DNA of 64,000 bases from Berkiella sp963829835. Lineage in GTDB: Bacteria > Pseudomonadota > Gammaproteobacteria > Berkiellales > Berkiellaceae. The stretch spans positions 496,001 to 560,000 of the forward strand of contig CAWHKC010000003.1 in assembly GCA_963829835.1 (NCBI GenBank), given 5' to 3'. A program made the translations under genes and the position numbers. The notes under the pieces were generated by a model. It did no database searches. It was not told where the DNA came from and saw only the letters and a list, made by a program, of their open reading frames with translations. The stretch's first letter is position 1. Each line of letters opens with the position of its first letter. Shown one piece after another: positions 8,760 to 17,663 of this stretch.

Positions 8760-11700
8760 ATGTTAAATATGCCAACAATTGAAGAACGTTTATTTGAAGC
8801 TGCAAACAGTAATGATATAGATGGATTGAACGAGCTCTTAGCGGCAGGGGTAAATGTGAATGCAGTAAATGCTATTGGCTCGACACCGTTGCATGCAGCT
8901 GCATTGAAGGGGCATGTAACATTTGCTTCACAATTGATAGAAGCAAAAGCAAACGTGAATGCTGCAAATGTGAATGGTGTGACACCGTTGCATATGGCTG
9001 CTAACCGTGGTCATGAAGCAATTGTGGCGCAACTTATAACGGCGCAGGTAAATGTTAATGCCTTATCTTCTGATGGTGCGACACCGTTGCATTTGTCTAC
9101 GAGCGGGGGGCATGAAGCGGTTGCGTTGCAACTGATAGAAGCAAAAGCAAATGTGAATGCAGTCATGAATGTTTCAGATGCAGGTGCGGTGACGGCACTG
9201 CGCTTAGCAGCTGAGATTGGAAATACAGGGATTATAAAGCGTTTGCTCATTGCAGGGGCTGATGTGAATGCTACAGATACTAATGGTTTTTCGCCCTTGC
9301 ATTTGGCTGCTAGCCTTGGTCATGATGCAGCTGTGACACAACTGCTAGCTGCAGGGGCAAAAGTAAATGCTGTAAGTGCCACTGGCTGTACACCGTTGCA
9401 TGATGCAGTGGTAAAGGGTCATGAAAAGGTCGTAGTGCTATTAATAGAAGCAAGAGCAAATGTGAATGCAGTCATGAATTTTCCAGGCGCAGGTGGGGTG
9501 GCAGCACTGCGTTTAGCAGCTGAGATTGGAAATACTGAGATTATAAAGCGTTTGCTCGCGGCAGGGGCAGATGTAAATGCTGTAGATACTAATAACGGAA
9601 CAGCGTTGCATATGGCTGCTAACCGAGGCCATGAAGCGATTGCTGCGCAATTGATAGAAGCAAAAGCAAATGTGAATGCAATCATGAATACTCCAAGCAA
9701 TGGTGGATTGACTTCACTTCGCTTAGCAGCTGAGGTTGGCAATATAGGGACAATAAAGCGTTTGTTAGCCGCAGGAGCAAATGTGAATGCTGTAGATACT
9801 AATGGATTGACAGCGCTGCATTTAGCTGCTTCCCAGGGTCATGCAGCAGCTGTGGTACAACTGCTAACAGCCGGGGCAAATGTGGATGCGGTAGATATTG
9901 AAGGCGTGACACCGTTGCATGCGGCTTCCTCCCAGGGTCATAAAGCGGTTGTAGCGCAACTGATAGATGCAAAAGCAAATGTTATTGCAACAAATATCAA
10001 AGGCGTGACAGCGTTGGAGATGGCTGCTTCCAAGGGCCATAAAGAGGTTGTGGCACAACTGATAGAAGCAAAGGCAAATGTGAATGCTGCAAATGATAAT
10101 TCTAACTCACCATTGCATATGGCTGCTTCTCAAGGACATGAAGCAGTCGTGGTACAACTGATTGAAGCAAAAGCAAATGTAGATGCTGGAAATGAGATTG
10201 CCTTGAACCCGTTGCGCTTCGCTGTTGTCATGGGCCATGAAGCAGTTGCCGTACAACTGATACATGCAAAAGCAAGTGTGAATGGTGCAGATGCTAACGG
10301 CGTAACACTGTTACATCTGGCTTCTTTTAGCGGCCTTAAAACCGTTGTAGCTCAATTAATAGTAGCAGGAGCAGATGTAAATGCTATCAATCATGAGGGC
10401 AAGACACCTTTGCTTATCGCTCTTTCCCAAGGTCATGAAGCACTTGTGCCACCTTTGATAGAAGCAAACGCAGATGTGAATGTAGTCGCGACTTTTGGAG
10501 ACATGACGAATTGGACGGCACTTCATATTGCAGCTTTGCGTGGATATGCCGAGTTAATAAAAAGTTTGCTAAAGGCTGGGGCAAATGTAAATGCTGTAGA
10601 TGGAAAAGGTACGTCACCGTTACATTGGGCTGCTATTAATGGACATGAAGCGGCTGTGGCACAACTGATAGAAGCAAAGGCAAAGGTGAATGTTGCAGAT
10701 GTTGAAGGAAATACACCTTTGCAGCTAGCCGCCGAAGGCGGATATCTAGTGGTTGTAAGGCAACTTATCGAGGCCAAAGCTGAAGTGAATGCCAAAAATA
10801 CTCAAGGAAGAACAGCAATAGGGTTAGCCGATGAAAATGAACATGAGTTTATTGTCAAATTATTAAAGGAACATGGTGCGCAAATGCGTGATCGTGTGCT
10901 CAATACTGCACAAAGCACGCATAAAGCTTCTGTTCATAAATCTGTTTCTGATTCTATTACTGCCTTAAAAGAACATTACAAGTTAGAATCTCCTGAAGCG
11001 ACAAAGCTTAAATTTGATGAAGCTCGTCAAGCGTTGATTACTTGGGTGAACAGTTTACCCGATGATGATAAAACGACAGTTGCTAAAAACCGCATGGAAA
11101 TTTTAAATGAAATGCATTTTACAGATCCTACATCAGGAATTTCAATGCAAGAATGTCTTTCTTTAGTATGGTTAACCGTTACTGATCCAAATTTAGAATC
11201 GAATATACAAGCTCGTAAAGCAGCTCTCATTCAGCGGACATACGAAATTAGCACGGAATACGGTCATATTCCCACTTGTGAATCTGGCGGCTTTAACAAT
11301 ACGGTTGCGCTGACTGATGGAATGCATCCAAAAGTAAAAATCCTTTTTATCACTAAAGGAACTATTGTTTGCAAAGCAAAAGCCTTAGTTGATGACGCTT
11401 TTAAGCAATGTGACGAAGCACTTAAACATCAGTACGCGATGCAATGGAAAGAAGGTGAGGGGATTCCAGTTGGGCTAATGGATACAATTCGCCGCTTTGT
11501 TGAGATAAATTTGCATGAAGAATTTGATGCATTTAAAGAATTGGTTGAAGATTATGAGCAAACAATTGCTGAGTCATTAGAGTTTCTTGCCTTTATTGAA
11601 CCACCAAAATCAGTAGTGGAATGGCAAAAAACAACACAAGTTGCACCACCTTCTCCCATACTGGTTGAATTTTCCCAAAAAAGAGAAAACGACAGAAAAA

Positions 11701-11816
11701 AACGTACTAGCAAAATGGAAGATTCAAAAGATCACCTTGAGCTGTCACACTCAGAAGATGAGCCGTCTGAAGATGAAGTGGTTGTGAAAGCACCGAAACA
11801 ACGTAAAGGAAGATAG
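8760..11816 (+). CDS. large ankyrin-repeat protein, 1018 aa
   Basis: Residues about 1-720 are roughly 21 ankyrin repeats of 33 residues of the form GxTPLHxAAxxGHxxVVxQLIEAKANVNA. A block beginning NAVMN (residues near 133, 236 and 307) recurs three times, so the array grew by duplication of multi-repeat units. The last 300 residues form a helical domain with CESGGFNNTVALTDGMHPK. A similar Cys-Gly-Ala-HP pattern (CFPGHLTRFAMAGAYHPDAK) occurs in the other 1018-aa ankyrin protein here, suggesting a shared C-terminal domain. The C-terminus is basic (KAPKQRKGR). ATG 8760 has an AGAGG site. Probably a secreted effector binding host proteins. The 99-bp internal repeats are coding, not CRISPR. Confidence 0.9.
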   Translation: MLNMPTIEERLFEAANSNDIDGLNELLAAGVNVNAVNAIGSTPLHAAALKGHVTFASQLIEAKANVNAANVNGVTPLHMAANRGHEAIVAQLITAQVNVNALSSDGATPLHLSTSGGHEAVALQLIEAKANVNAVMNVSDAGAVTALRLAAEIGNTGIIKRLLIAGADVNATDTNGFSPLHLAASLGHDAAVTQLLAAGAKVNAVSATGCTPLHDAVVKGHEKVVVLLIEARANVNAVMNFPGAGGVAALRLAAEIGNTEIIKRLLAAGADVNAVDTNNGTALHMAANRGHEAIAAQLIEAKANVNAIMNTPSNGGLTSLRLAAEVGNIGTIKRLLAAGANVNAVDTNGLTALHLAASQGHAAAVVQLLTAGANVDAVDIEGVTPLHAASSQGHKAVVAQLIDAKANVIATNIKGVTALEMAASKGHKEVVAQLIEAKANVNAANDNSNSPLHMAASQGHEAVVVQLIEAKANVDAGNEIALNPLRFAVVMGHEAVAVQLIHAKASVNGADANGVTLLHLASFSGLKTVVAQLIVAGADVNAINHEGKTPLLIALSQGHEALVPPLIEANADVNVVATFGDMTNWTALHIAALRGYAELIKSLLKAGANVNAVDGKGTSPLHWAAINGHEAAVAQLIEAKAKVNVADVEGNTPLQLAAEGGYLVVVRQLIEAKAEVNAKNTQGRTAIGLADENEHEFIVKLLKEHGAQMRDRVLNTAQSTHKASVHKSVSDSITALKEHYKLESPEATKLKFDEARQALITWVNSLPDDDKTTVAKNRMEILNEMHFTDPTSGISMQECLSLVWLTVTDPNLESNIQARKAALIQRTYEISTEYGHIPTCESGGFNNTVALTDGMHPKVKILFITKGTIVCKAKALVDDAFKQCDEALKHQYAMQWKEGEGIPVGLMDTIRRFVEINLHEEFDAFKELVEDYEQTIAESLEFLAFIEPPKSVVEWQKTTQVAPPSPILVEFSQKRENDRKKRTSKMEDSKDHLELSHSEDEPSEDEVVVKAPKQRKGR

Positions 11817-11862
11817 TGCGTGCGCTTCGCAAGTCATTTAAATGAAAATGTACGCTCATCAA

Positions 11863-11920
11863 TGCCAGGAATTTCCTGGCATTTTTTTTAATTATGATTT
11901 GGTAAACTTGCCTAAGTTAA
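11863..11920 (+). repeat. 57-bp hairpin module, copy 3
   Basis: TGCCAGGAATTTCCTGGCA hairpin, an eight-T run, then GATTTGGTAAACTTGCC and TAAGTTAAG. It lies between the ankyrin gene stop and the next start. Here the hairpin could also end ankyrin transcription. Confidence 0.75.
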
Positions 11921-11949
11921 GTAATACTAAAGCAGTAGAGGTATTTTCG

Positions 11950-12759
11950 ATGAAAAAAGGTGTTCAATTATCGAAAGAAAAATTTGACCTGAATACAGAA
12001 AATATATTTGTTCGAGATTTAATTGATGCTGCCAGAAAAGGCAAATTAGAATTTGAAGCTAGTGAACGCGACATAGTCCGGGGAGTTTTTGCGGAGGACT
12101 TCGTATTAGGGCTATTTTTAAGAAAATGGTCCGTGTACTTTGACCTCGAATGTCTTTTGGATATTAAAGATGCAAAAGAATTAAATGCAGCTATGCATCT
12201 TGGTGCCGATAGTCCTATCAATATGCATTTATGCGAATTATTGGTAAAGCGGGGTGCTCGTTGGGAGGATTTTGCATATGGCGCTGCTCTTGCTGGGAAT
12301 AAAGGCAATGCCGAGGTTTTTTTAGTAAAAGCTCTCCAAGGCAAGCACAGAGATGATGCCAATATCGTTTATGAATGTGTGGTCTTTTTCGCCCAAAAAG
12401 GTGGACACACAGATATTGCAGAGTATTTTTCGAGAAAAATTGTAAAGAGGGCAGCTGCTGAAGAAGCCAATCAATTTTTTGAAGTCATGCAAGAACTTAT
12501 TCAACAACACGATATTTCTTCAAGCAATCAACCTAAGCAGCACGTTGTCCCCTCTATGAATGACCTTGTTACTGCTAACAAAGATCCCAATAATCCCATT
12601 ATCGTTTCTCCTAAAAAAATACTTTTGTTTTCTGGCAAAAATGAAGGTAGAAGCATGGAATCGGCAAAACAAACTGATCAGCAAGTTCTACAAACATCTT
12701 ATGAAACAAAGGCTAGGGGAATACACAAATCCAATAAAGGGTTCAACTATATCCCATAG
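11950..12759 (+). CDS. hypothetical effector-like protein, 269 aa
   Basis: I choose ATG 11950 (MKKGVQLSKEKFDLNTEN), which has AGAGG just upstream. The longer frame from 11842 would translate the repeated 57-bp module and is unlikely. The product is helical with ankyrin-like helices (HLCELLVKRGARWEDFAYGA; HTDIAEYFSRKIVKRAAAEE) and a polar, low-complexity C-terminus. No catalytic motif. It is the only gene between the ankyrin gene and the LuxR gene and may be part of the same regulon because it carries the same upstream module. Confidence 0.6.
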   Translation: MKKGVQLSKEKFDLNTENIFVRDLIDAARKGKLEFEASERDIVRGVFAEDFVLGLFLRKWSVYFDLECLLDIKDAKELNAAMHLGADSPINMHLCELLVKRGARWEDFAYGAALAGNKGNAEVFLVKALQGKHRDDANIVYECVVFFAQKGGHTDIAEYFSRKIVKRAAAEEANQFFEVMQELIQQHDISSSNQPKQHVVPSMNDLVTANKDPNNPIIVSPKKILLFSGKNEGRSMESAKQTDQQVLQTSYETKARGIHKSNKGFNYIP

Positions 12760-12846
12760 AACAATAGTTGATTTCTATTAAAGCTCAGCAAGCTTTACCA
12801 CTTATCGTTATTTAGAAACCACTCATCTATGAATGTAAGGATAAAA

Positions 12847-12875
12847 TTGACATATAAATCGTCACTCTGTATCGT
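12847..12875 (+). promoter_or_regulatory. sigma-70-type promoter of the conserved leader, copy 1
   Basis: TTGACA at 12847-12852 and TATCGT at 12870-12875, separated by 17 bp. The same pair with the same spacing precedes the second leader copy at 28959-28987, while the spacer sequences differ. Confidence 0.65.
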
Positions 12876-12881
12876 CATCGT

Positions 12882-13040
12882 CTTAGTCAACTATGTGATA
12901 GGTCTTCTCGATCAAATGCATCGAGAACTGGCTTGAATCCTGCCTAGTTTAATCGTTAAACGGGTCTGTCACGAGGCAAGCTTTATGCGGCTCGTGATAA
13001 TCTCTAACCTCATGATAGCTTCCCCAATATTTGTTTAATT
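12882..13040 (+). ncRNA. structured leader RNA candidate, copy 1 (upstream of luxR-type gene)
   Basis: Near-identical to 28990-29160. Three hairpins are visible in order: TTCTCGAT/ATCGAGAA, GTTTAA-TCG-TTAAAC, and TCACGAG/CTCGTGA, with conserved linkers such as AACTGGCTTG and CGGGTCTGTCACGAGGCAAG. No T-run follows the third hairpin, so it is more likely a 5' leader of the LuxR-type gene than a free small RNA. It matches no riboswitch or sRNA family I recognise. Ends are approximate. Confidence 0.55.
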
Positions 13041-13067
13041 GTATACAAAGTAGGTAAGCGAATAGTC

Positions 13068-13838
13068 ATGAAATTAGACAAAAACAACATTGTTTATCAG
13101 ACATGTGATGAAATTAGAAAACTTGTCAAACCGCTTACTCAAATCGCAGATATACATCATTTTTGTTATTCGGTAGATTACCCGGATGGTTCTGGTTTTT
13201 GTCTTGATGCCAATCCTGAACACTATGAAGTTGTGTTAGAAAATGAATTTCCTTTGCCTGGATTTTACTTTAATAACGACTGGCATACATGGAAAGGGAA
13301 TTTACCAGAAGCGGAAATTCTGGAATTCAAAAAATTAAATATTAGCCATGGTGTAAGCCACGTTATTAAAAGTGAAGACAAAACGGAGATTTTCGAGTTT
13401 GCAACTATCCCTGAAAATCACGGAATGTATGAATTTTGTTTAAATAAAAAATACATTTTGAAAAAATTTATTGCTTACTTTAAAAATGCAGCCCAGGATA
13501 TAATAGAAGCCGGGCATAACGAACGCTTTATTCCCCCAATACATATGCGAGAATATAACCTCTCTTCTAAAGCAACCGCTCCTAAAAAAGAGCTATCCTC
13601 TGAAGGGCAAGTATTAATCGATTACCCTTTCAATTTACTTTCTCCTATGGAATCTAATTGTTTTCAATTAATGTTAAATGGTTATACTAATACTGATATT
13701 GGTAAAATGTTTAGCGTTTCTTCGAAAACAATTGATTCCTATGTGGCAAGAATCAAATACAAATTAAAATGTAGAAGCAAAGTCGACCTTATACAAAGAG
13801 CAAAAGAAATAGGAATTGTAGAGCACTACTTTATTTAA
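13068..13838 (+). CDS. LuxR-family transcriptional regulator
   Basis: 256 residues. The C-terminal 66 residues are a LuxR/GerE helix-turn-helix: LLSPMESNCFQLMLNGYTNT, then DIGKMFSVSSKTIDSYVARI and KYKLKCRSKVDLI. The N-terminal 190 residues (CYSVDYPDGSGFCLDANPEH) form a sensor-like domain of the kind seen in short LuxR proteins of Legionella and Coxiella, without a receiver aspartate pattern or the autoinducer-binding signature. It binds DNA as a dimer by family analogy. The gene is preceded by a structured leader with its own promoter, so its expression may be controlled post-transcriptionally. It could regulate the surrounding effector genes, but this is inference. Confidence 0.85.
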   Translation: MKLDKNNIVYQTCDEIRKLVKPLTQIADIHHFCYSVDYPDGSGFCLDANPEHYEVVLENEFPLPGFYFNNDWHTWKGNLPEAEILEFKKLNISHGVSHVIKSEDKTEIFEFATIPENHGMYEFCLNKKYILKKFIAYFKNAAQDIIEAGHNERFIPPIHMREYNLSSKATAPKKELSSEGQVLIDYPFNLLSPMESNCFQLMLNGYTNTDIGKMFSVSSKTIDSYVARIKYKLKCRSKVDLIQRAKEIGIVEHYFI

Positions 13839-13860
13839 AGATAGTGCGGTTTCTTTTTTT

Positions 13861-15303
13861 TTAGGACAATATAGCCCTTGGTTTAACAGTTATTCTCTTA
13901 GCAGGGTTATACAATGGATTTGCTTTATTAAATTCATCCTGTAACTTTTTTAAAATTGCCGAAGCTTGCGCCGAATCTGACTTTTTTGTCTCTCCAATCT
14001 TCTTAGGAATCGGTTTGACAACCTTACCGTCACCCAAACTATCTAATGTATTTTCTTTTAAAAAAGTAGAAGGTTGCTCAGGTGGTGACAATTTTGTAAT
14101 GAATGCAGGAAATGATGCCGCACGCTGCTGATAAAATGGCAAAAAAGAAGGCGATGATGCCTCATGTTCCTGATGTAGCTCAATTGGTCTAGAATCAACT
14201 ATTGGCTTGTTCCTTAACTCAGCAGAAATGATTCTCTCTAGATCTTGTTTTCCAGGGAAACACTGGATTTGTTGCCAATCACTTAAGAGAAAGGGAAATT
14301 GTTGAGGACCCCTTAAATTGAGAGCCTGAGAATCTTCTGGGGTCATTTCAGCATTCACGATATCTGATATCTTGAAAATTTGATCACCATATCTGATTTG
14401 GAAATTGTGGTACAGCATAAACCCAAGCAACTGCTGTGAAGCAAATTGCTGTTGATTTGGATATTTAGCAGTAAAAATGATGGCCTTCATCATCTTCACA
14501 AAAGCAATTGGAAGTGTGTCGGATGCAATAGAGGCCGATCCTTTTGATCTTGCGATTTGGGAGAAACGTAAAATTAGACTCGATACTTCTAATGAAAGCG
14601 TTGATCTGGTTGTTCCGGGCTGATCATCCTTCGCCAATTCGACTTTGCCTGTTTTCACAAATCCTTCTAAAGCATAAGATAATTTTTCAAAATCAAGTAC
14701 CAAACCCTTGAAGCTTTGACTTTCATTGGACGGGTCAATTAAAATTTTGTCTTTTTGTTTTTCTTGATGCTGCAAGCGTTCTTTTTTCCAAATCGCAAGA
14801 AGAGTATTTAAATCAGGATAATGTTGATTTTCTCGCCATTGAACGCTAAGAAAGTCAAAAAGTGGAGAAGGTAATGAACCACGTAGCCCTTGAATAACAA
14901 TACGATGGTATCTTGGCAATTTGGCATCAATTAAATCTGCAAGCGATCGGCTGACACCTTTACTTTTTAAATGAACATTATTGTGTAACAAAAACCCTAA
15001 GAGATATTCAGCGTGTTGCCGTTCACTATTTCGACCAAGAAAGTAATTAGCTAAACAACAGTTTACTAATGTGTTTAAAAAATCATCTAAAACGTCATTA
15101 GGATCGATAATATTCAAGTGATTATTTTTTACAATGTTGTCTAGATATTTGAAAGCAAGAGTAAGATTTCGAGGAAGTTGCTTATATTGATTTTTTGTAC
15201 TTGCAGCTCTTTTATAATGATATATAAAGCCGCCCAGCTCTAATGATTCAATGATATTGATAAATGCCGCTAATGAAAGTTCACATTTTTGTCTCAAAGC
15301 CAC
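13861..15303 (-). CDS. hypothetical protein with internal duplication, 480 aa
   Basis: Starts at GTG 15303 (MALRQKCELSLAAFI). Two copies of a helical domain of about 120 residues are visible. Copy 1 contains LLGFLLHNNVHLK, SLADLIDAKL and DFLSVQWRENQHYPDLNTLL. Copy 2 contains LLGFMLYHNFQIR, KISDIVNAEM and FLLSDWQQIQCFPGKQDLE. A linker and a Pro/Ser-rich C-terminus with KPIPKKIGETKKS follow. I recognise no family. It converges on the LuxR gene with 22 bp between the stops. Confidence 0.6.
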   Translation of the reverse strand: MALRQKCELSLAAFINIIESLELGGFIYHYKRAASTKNQYKQLPRNLTLAFKYLDNIVKNNHLNIIDPNDVLDDFLNTLVNCCLANYFLGRNSERQHAEYLLGFLLHNNVHLKSKGVSRSLADLIDAKLPRYHRIVIQGLRGSLPSPLFDFLSVQWRENQHYPDLNTLLAIWKKERLQHQEKQKDKILIDPSNESQSFKGLVLDFEKLSYALEGFVKTGKVELAKDDQPGTTRSTLSLEVSSLILRFSQIARSKGSASIASDTLPIAFVKMMKAIIFTAKYPNQQQFASQQLLGFMLYHNFQIRYGDQIFKISDIVNAEMTPEDSQALNLRGPQQFPFLLSDWQQIQCFPGKQDLERIISAELRNKPIVDSRPIELHQEHEASSPSFLPFYQQRAASFPAFITKLSPPEQPSTFLKENTLDSLGDGKVVKPIPKKIGETKKSDSAQASAILKKLQDEFNKANPLYNPAKRITVKPRAILS

Positions 15304-15509
15304 TTGATTTTAATACCTAACATTAAATAGGGAGCTAAATATAATATAAAAGTATTACAGACTATCGCAAGTTCTTCTAATTGAAACAGAAAGCCAAGCA
15401 AGAAGACTAAGTTTGCTTTGAAGATAGTGTATTTCATCGCTACAAGTAAAAATATTGCTTTAACATGATTTCTGATTGTAATTGTGTCATAAAAAAGCAT
15501 AATGTCTGC

Positions 15510-15690
15510 AAACTAGATAAGTCTTCTCGCTCAAGGATGTACTGAGGACTAGCCTTCACAGCTAAGTTTATATGAATAACGGGTTTATCTGATATCAAGT
15601 AGAGCGTCTATTTGAAATCAGCATAAACCTATCATTGTATATCAACGCTGATTTCCCATTGCTCTACTAAGTTCAAATTTAAAACTTAAG
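15510..15690 (+). promoter_or_regulatory. diverged leader RNA candidate upstream of F-box gene
   Basis: Contains AGATAAGTCTTCTCGCTCAA, GAGGACTAGCC and ATAACGGGTTTATC, which align in order with the two better leader copies. It is followed by a nested stem: AGTAGAGC paired with GCTCTACT, enclosing AAATCAGC paired with GCTGATTT (15599-15668). It ends 30 bp before the F-box gene. The homology is weak, and the stem is directly visible. Confidence 0.4.
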
Positions 15691-15697
15691 GTAAGAG

Positions 15698-17635
15698 ATG
15701 AAACATGGTGTAAAGCGAGCGCGAAGTGACAATCCAGACAAACCAGGCAAAGTAAAAAAAGAAGCAGTTGAGGGCTCAAGCGATGCTCCAACGGGTCCTG
15801 ATTTATTTGAACTATTACCTCGGGACAAGTTATTAAAAATATATGAGTATTTTTCTAACGAAGATTTAATTAATTTTGCAAACGTCTCGCGACAACACCG
15901 CGTGAACGCAAAAATTGTAGCAAGAGCAAGATTGTTACAATGGATATCCGAAGAATCATTATCAGGATTAGAACAACAAAATGCAGCTCAGCCAGTTAAT
16001 TATTTAGCCTTGTTACCTGTGCCCCAGCAATTAAGAATGCGCTCAGTAAACAATGAATACAATGCCAATCAAATTACCTATGAACAATGTTTTGAAGTGC
16101 TTTGTGGATATGATCTAGTTTTGTTAAATTTGTTGCGTGAATTAGATGAAATCCCAGACGAGCTCATTGATGCTATCATCCAATGTGCTAGACCCCATGC
16201 AATCAATACAATAATGAAGGATTGCGTCTTAAGAGAAAAATTCAAGCCTCATCAGATAACCATGATTGCAAAAAAGCGTCTTGAAGCAGCGAAACACTTT
16301 ATAGATGACCCTGAATTTAACAAACAAGTAGAGGGAAGGGGCCTAGCCATCCTTGGAGAAAACCATTCTGTAATAGCGCACAAAATTTTAGTAGATCTTG
16401 AATTATGTAATAGATTAGCTGGAATTGAACTAACCCAGATTGGACTAAAGAACTCTGAGATACCACGTATGATTTTTGATAACCCTCAATTGCGAAATAA
16501 ATTGAGTAGGAATGAATTAGTCTCCTTTGGACAGAGCTATTATCAGATAGCACGAGAGATTTTAGCTGACGACGAATTGCGAAATAAATTGGATGGACAT
16601 AATCTATCCGAGCTTGGGGAATACCATTTTCAGGTAGCACTGGAGATTTTAGATAATCCTGAATTGCGCAAAAAATTGAATGGAGGGCACCTAGCCAAGC
16701 TTGGACACAGGCATATTGAGATTGCACGCAAGATTTTAGCTGACGACGAATTGCGAAATCAATTAGATACAAAAGACCTAGTCAAACTGGGGAAATATTA
16801 TCTTGAAATAGCACGCAGGATTTTAGCAGACCACGAATTAAGCAAAAGATTGAAAATTCATGATCTTATCGATCTGGGAACATGCCATCTTGAGGTAGCA
16901 CGCGATATATTAGCTGACGACGAATTGCGAAATCAATTGAGTGGGGCAGAGCTTACCTTACTTGGACACATGTATCTTGAGATAGCACGCCAGATTTTAT
17001 CTGATCCTGAATTGCGCAATAAATTGTCTGGAAGGAACTTATCTCATCTTGGATATCCCCATCTTGAGATAGCATGCAGGATTTTAGATGAACGTGAATT
17101 GTGCGATAAATTGGATGGATATGAGTTAGCCTATATTGGACAAAAAAGGCTTGAAATAGCACGCAAGATTTTTGCTGATCCTGGTTTGCGAAATAAATTG
17201 GATGGATATGAATTAGTCATGTATGTAGGAAAGTATCTTGAGATAGCACGCGAGATTTTAGCTGTACCGCAATTGCTCAATAAATTGTCTGGAGAGAACC
17301 TAGCCACGCTTGGACGTGAGCATCTTGAGATAGCAAGCAGGATTTTAGCTGACGATGAAATATGCGTAAAATTGGATAAAACAAATTTAAACAGACTGCA
17401 GATCTACATTAAAATTGCGAACAAAGCTATTAGTTTATGCGGTTGCAAATTACAAGTTAATCCACCTGAAAATAAGCAACCAGCAATTGCTCTACCTATT
17501 GTTCATCAACAGCGACTTGAACGTGAACGTAATACAGAAGGTAAACGCAAAGGGCCAACTAGACCGATACGTGAATCTGAAGTCAATGAGTTAAAAAGTG
17601 ATGCAGCGGAGTTCCTAAAGCGGGTTAAGCATTAA
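15698..17635 (+). CDS. F-box-like protein with tandem 25-residue repeats
   Basis: 645 residues. The N-terminus MKHGVKRARSDNPDKPGKVK resembles a bipartite nuclear signal. Residues about 35-80 (LPRDKLLKIYEYFSNEDLIN, then FANVSRQHR) fit the F-box pattern. Residues about 200-570 are a tandem array of about 14 units of the form LxxLGxxHLEIARxILADDE followed by LRNKLDG. Repeat units are strongly similar at the DNA level. F-box proteins recruit SKP1-cullin ubiquitin ligases, so this may be a ubiquitin-pathway effector whose repeats bind a target. The convergent neighbour carries the same repeat type without the F-box. Export and function are inferred. Confidence 0.75.
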   Translation: MKHGVKRARSDNPDKPGKVKKEAVEGSSDAPTGPDLFELLPRDKLLKIYEYFSNEDLINFANVSRQHRVNAKIVARARLLQWISEESLSGLEQQNAAQPVNYLALLPVPQQLRMRSVNNEYNANQITYEQCFEVLCGYDLVLLNLLRELDEIPDELIDAIIQCARPHAINTIMKDCVLREKFKPHQITMIAKKRLEAAKHFIDDPEFNKQVEGRGLAILGENHSVIAHKILVDLELCNRLAGIELTQIGLKNSEIPRMIFDNPQLRNKLSRNELVSFGQSYYQIAREILADDELRNKLDGHNLSELGEYHFQVALEILDNPELRKKLNGGHLAKLGHRHIEIARKILADDELRNQLDTKDLVKLGKYYLEIARRILADHELSKRLKIHDLIDLGTCHLEVARDILADDELRNQLSGAELTLLGHMYLEIARQILSDPELRNKLSGRNLSHLGYPHLEIACRILDERELCDKLDGYELAYIGQKRLEIARKIFADPGLRNKLDGYELVMYVGKYLEIAREILAVPQLLNKLSGENLATLGREHLEIASRILADDEICVKLDKTNLNRLQIYIKIANKAISLCGCKLQVNPPENKQPAIALPIVHQQRLERERNTEGKRKGPTRPIRESEVNELKSDAAEFLKRVKH

Positions 17636-17637
17636 GC

Positions 17638-17656
17638 GGGGTCAGGGACTGACCCC
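17638..17656. repeat. REP-like palindrome between convergent paralogues
   Basis: GGGGTCAGGGACTGACCCC, a 7-bp stem with a short loop. It occupies the 28-bp gap between two convergent stop codons and could act as a bidirectional transcription barrier. Confidence 0.65.
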
Positions 17657-17663
17657 GGGTCCC

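Noticed and set aside
9011..10795. Several minus-strand open frames across the ankyrin gene
   Set aside because: Shadow frames produced by the codon bias of the tandem repeats; no ribosome sites and no motifs.
8760..10900. Regular 99-bp spaced repeats that could suggest a CRISPR-like array
   Set aside because: They are in-frame coding repeats of ankyrin units; period, variation and translation fit protein repeats and no spacers exist.
11842..11949. Longer start for the gene at 11950
   Set aside because: It would translate the repeated hairpin module; ATG 11950 has a proper AGAGG site.
15294..15500. Minus-strand 68-codon frame before the gene at 15303
   Set aside because: Overlaps the better gene start, is hydrophobic low-complexity from AT-rich DNA and lacks a ribosome site.
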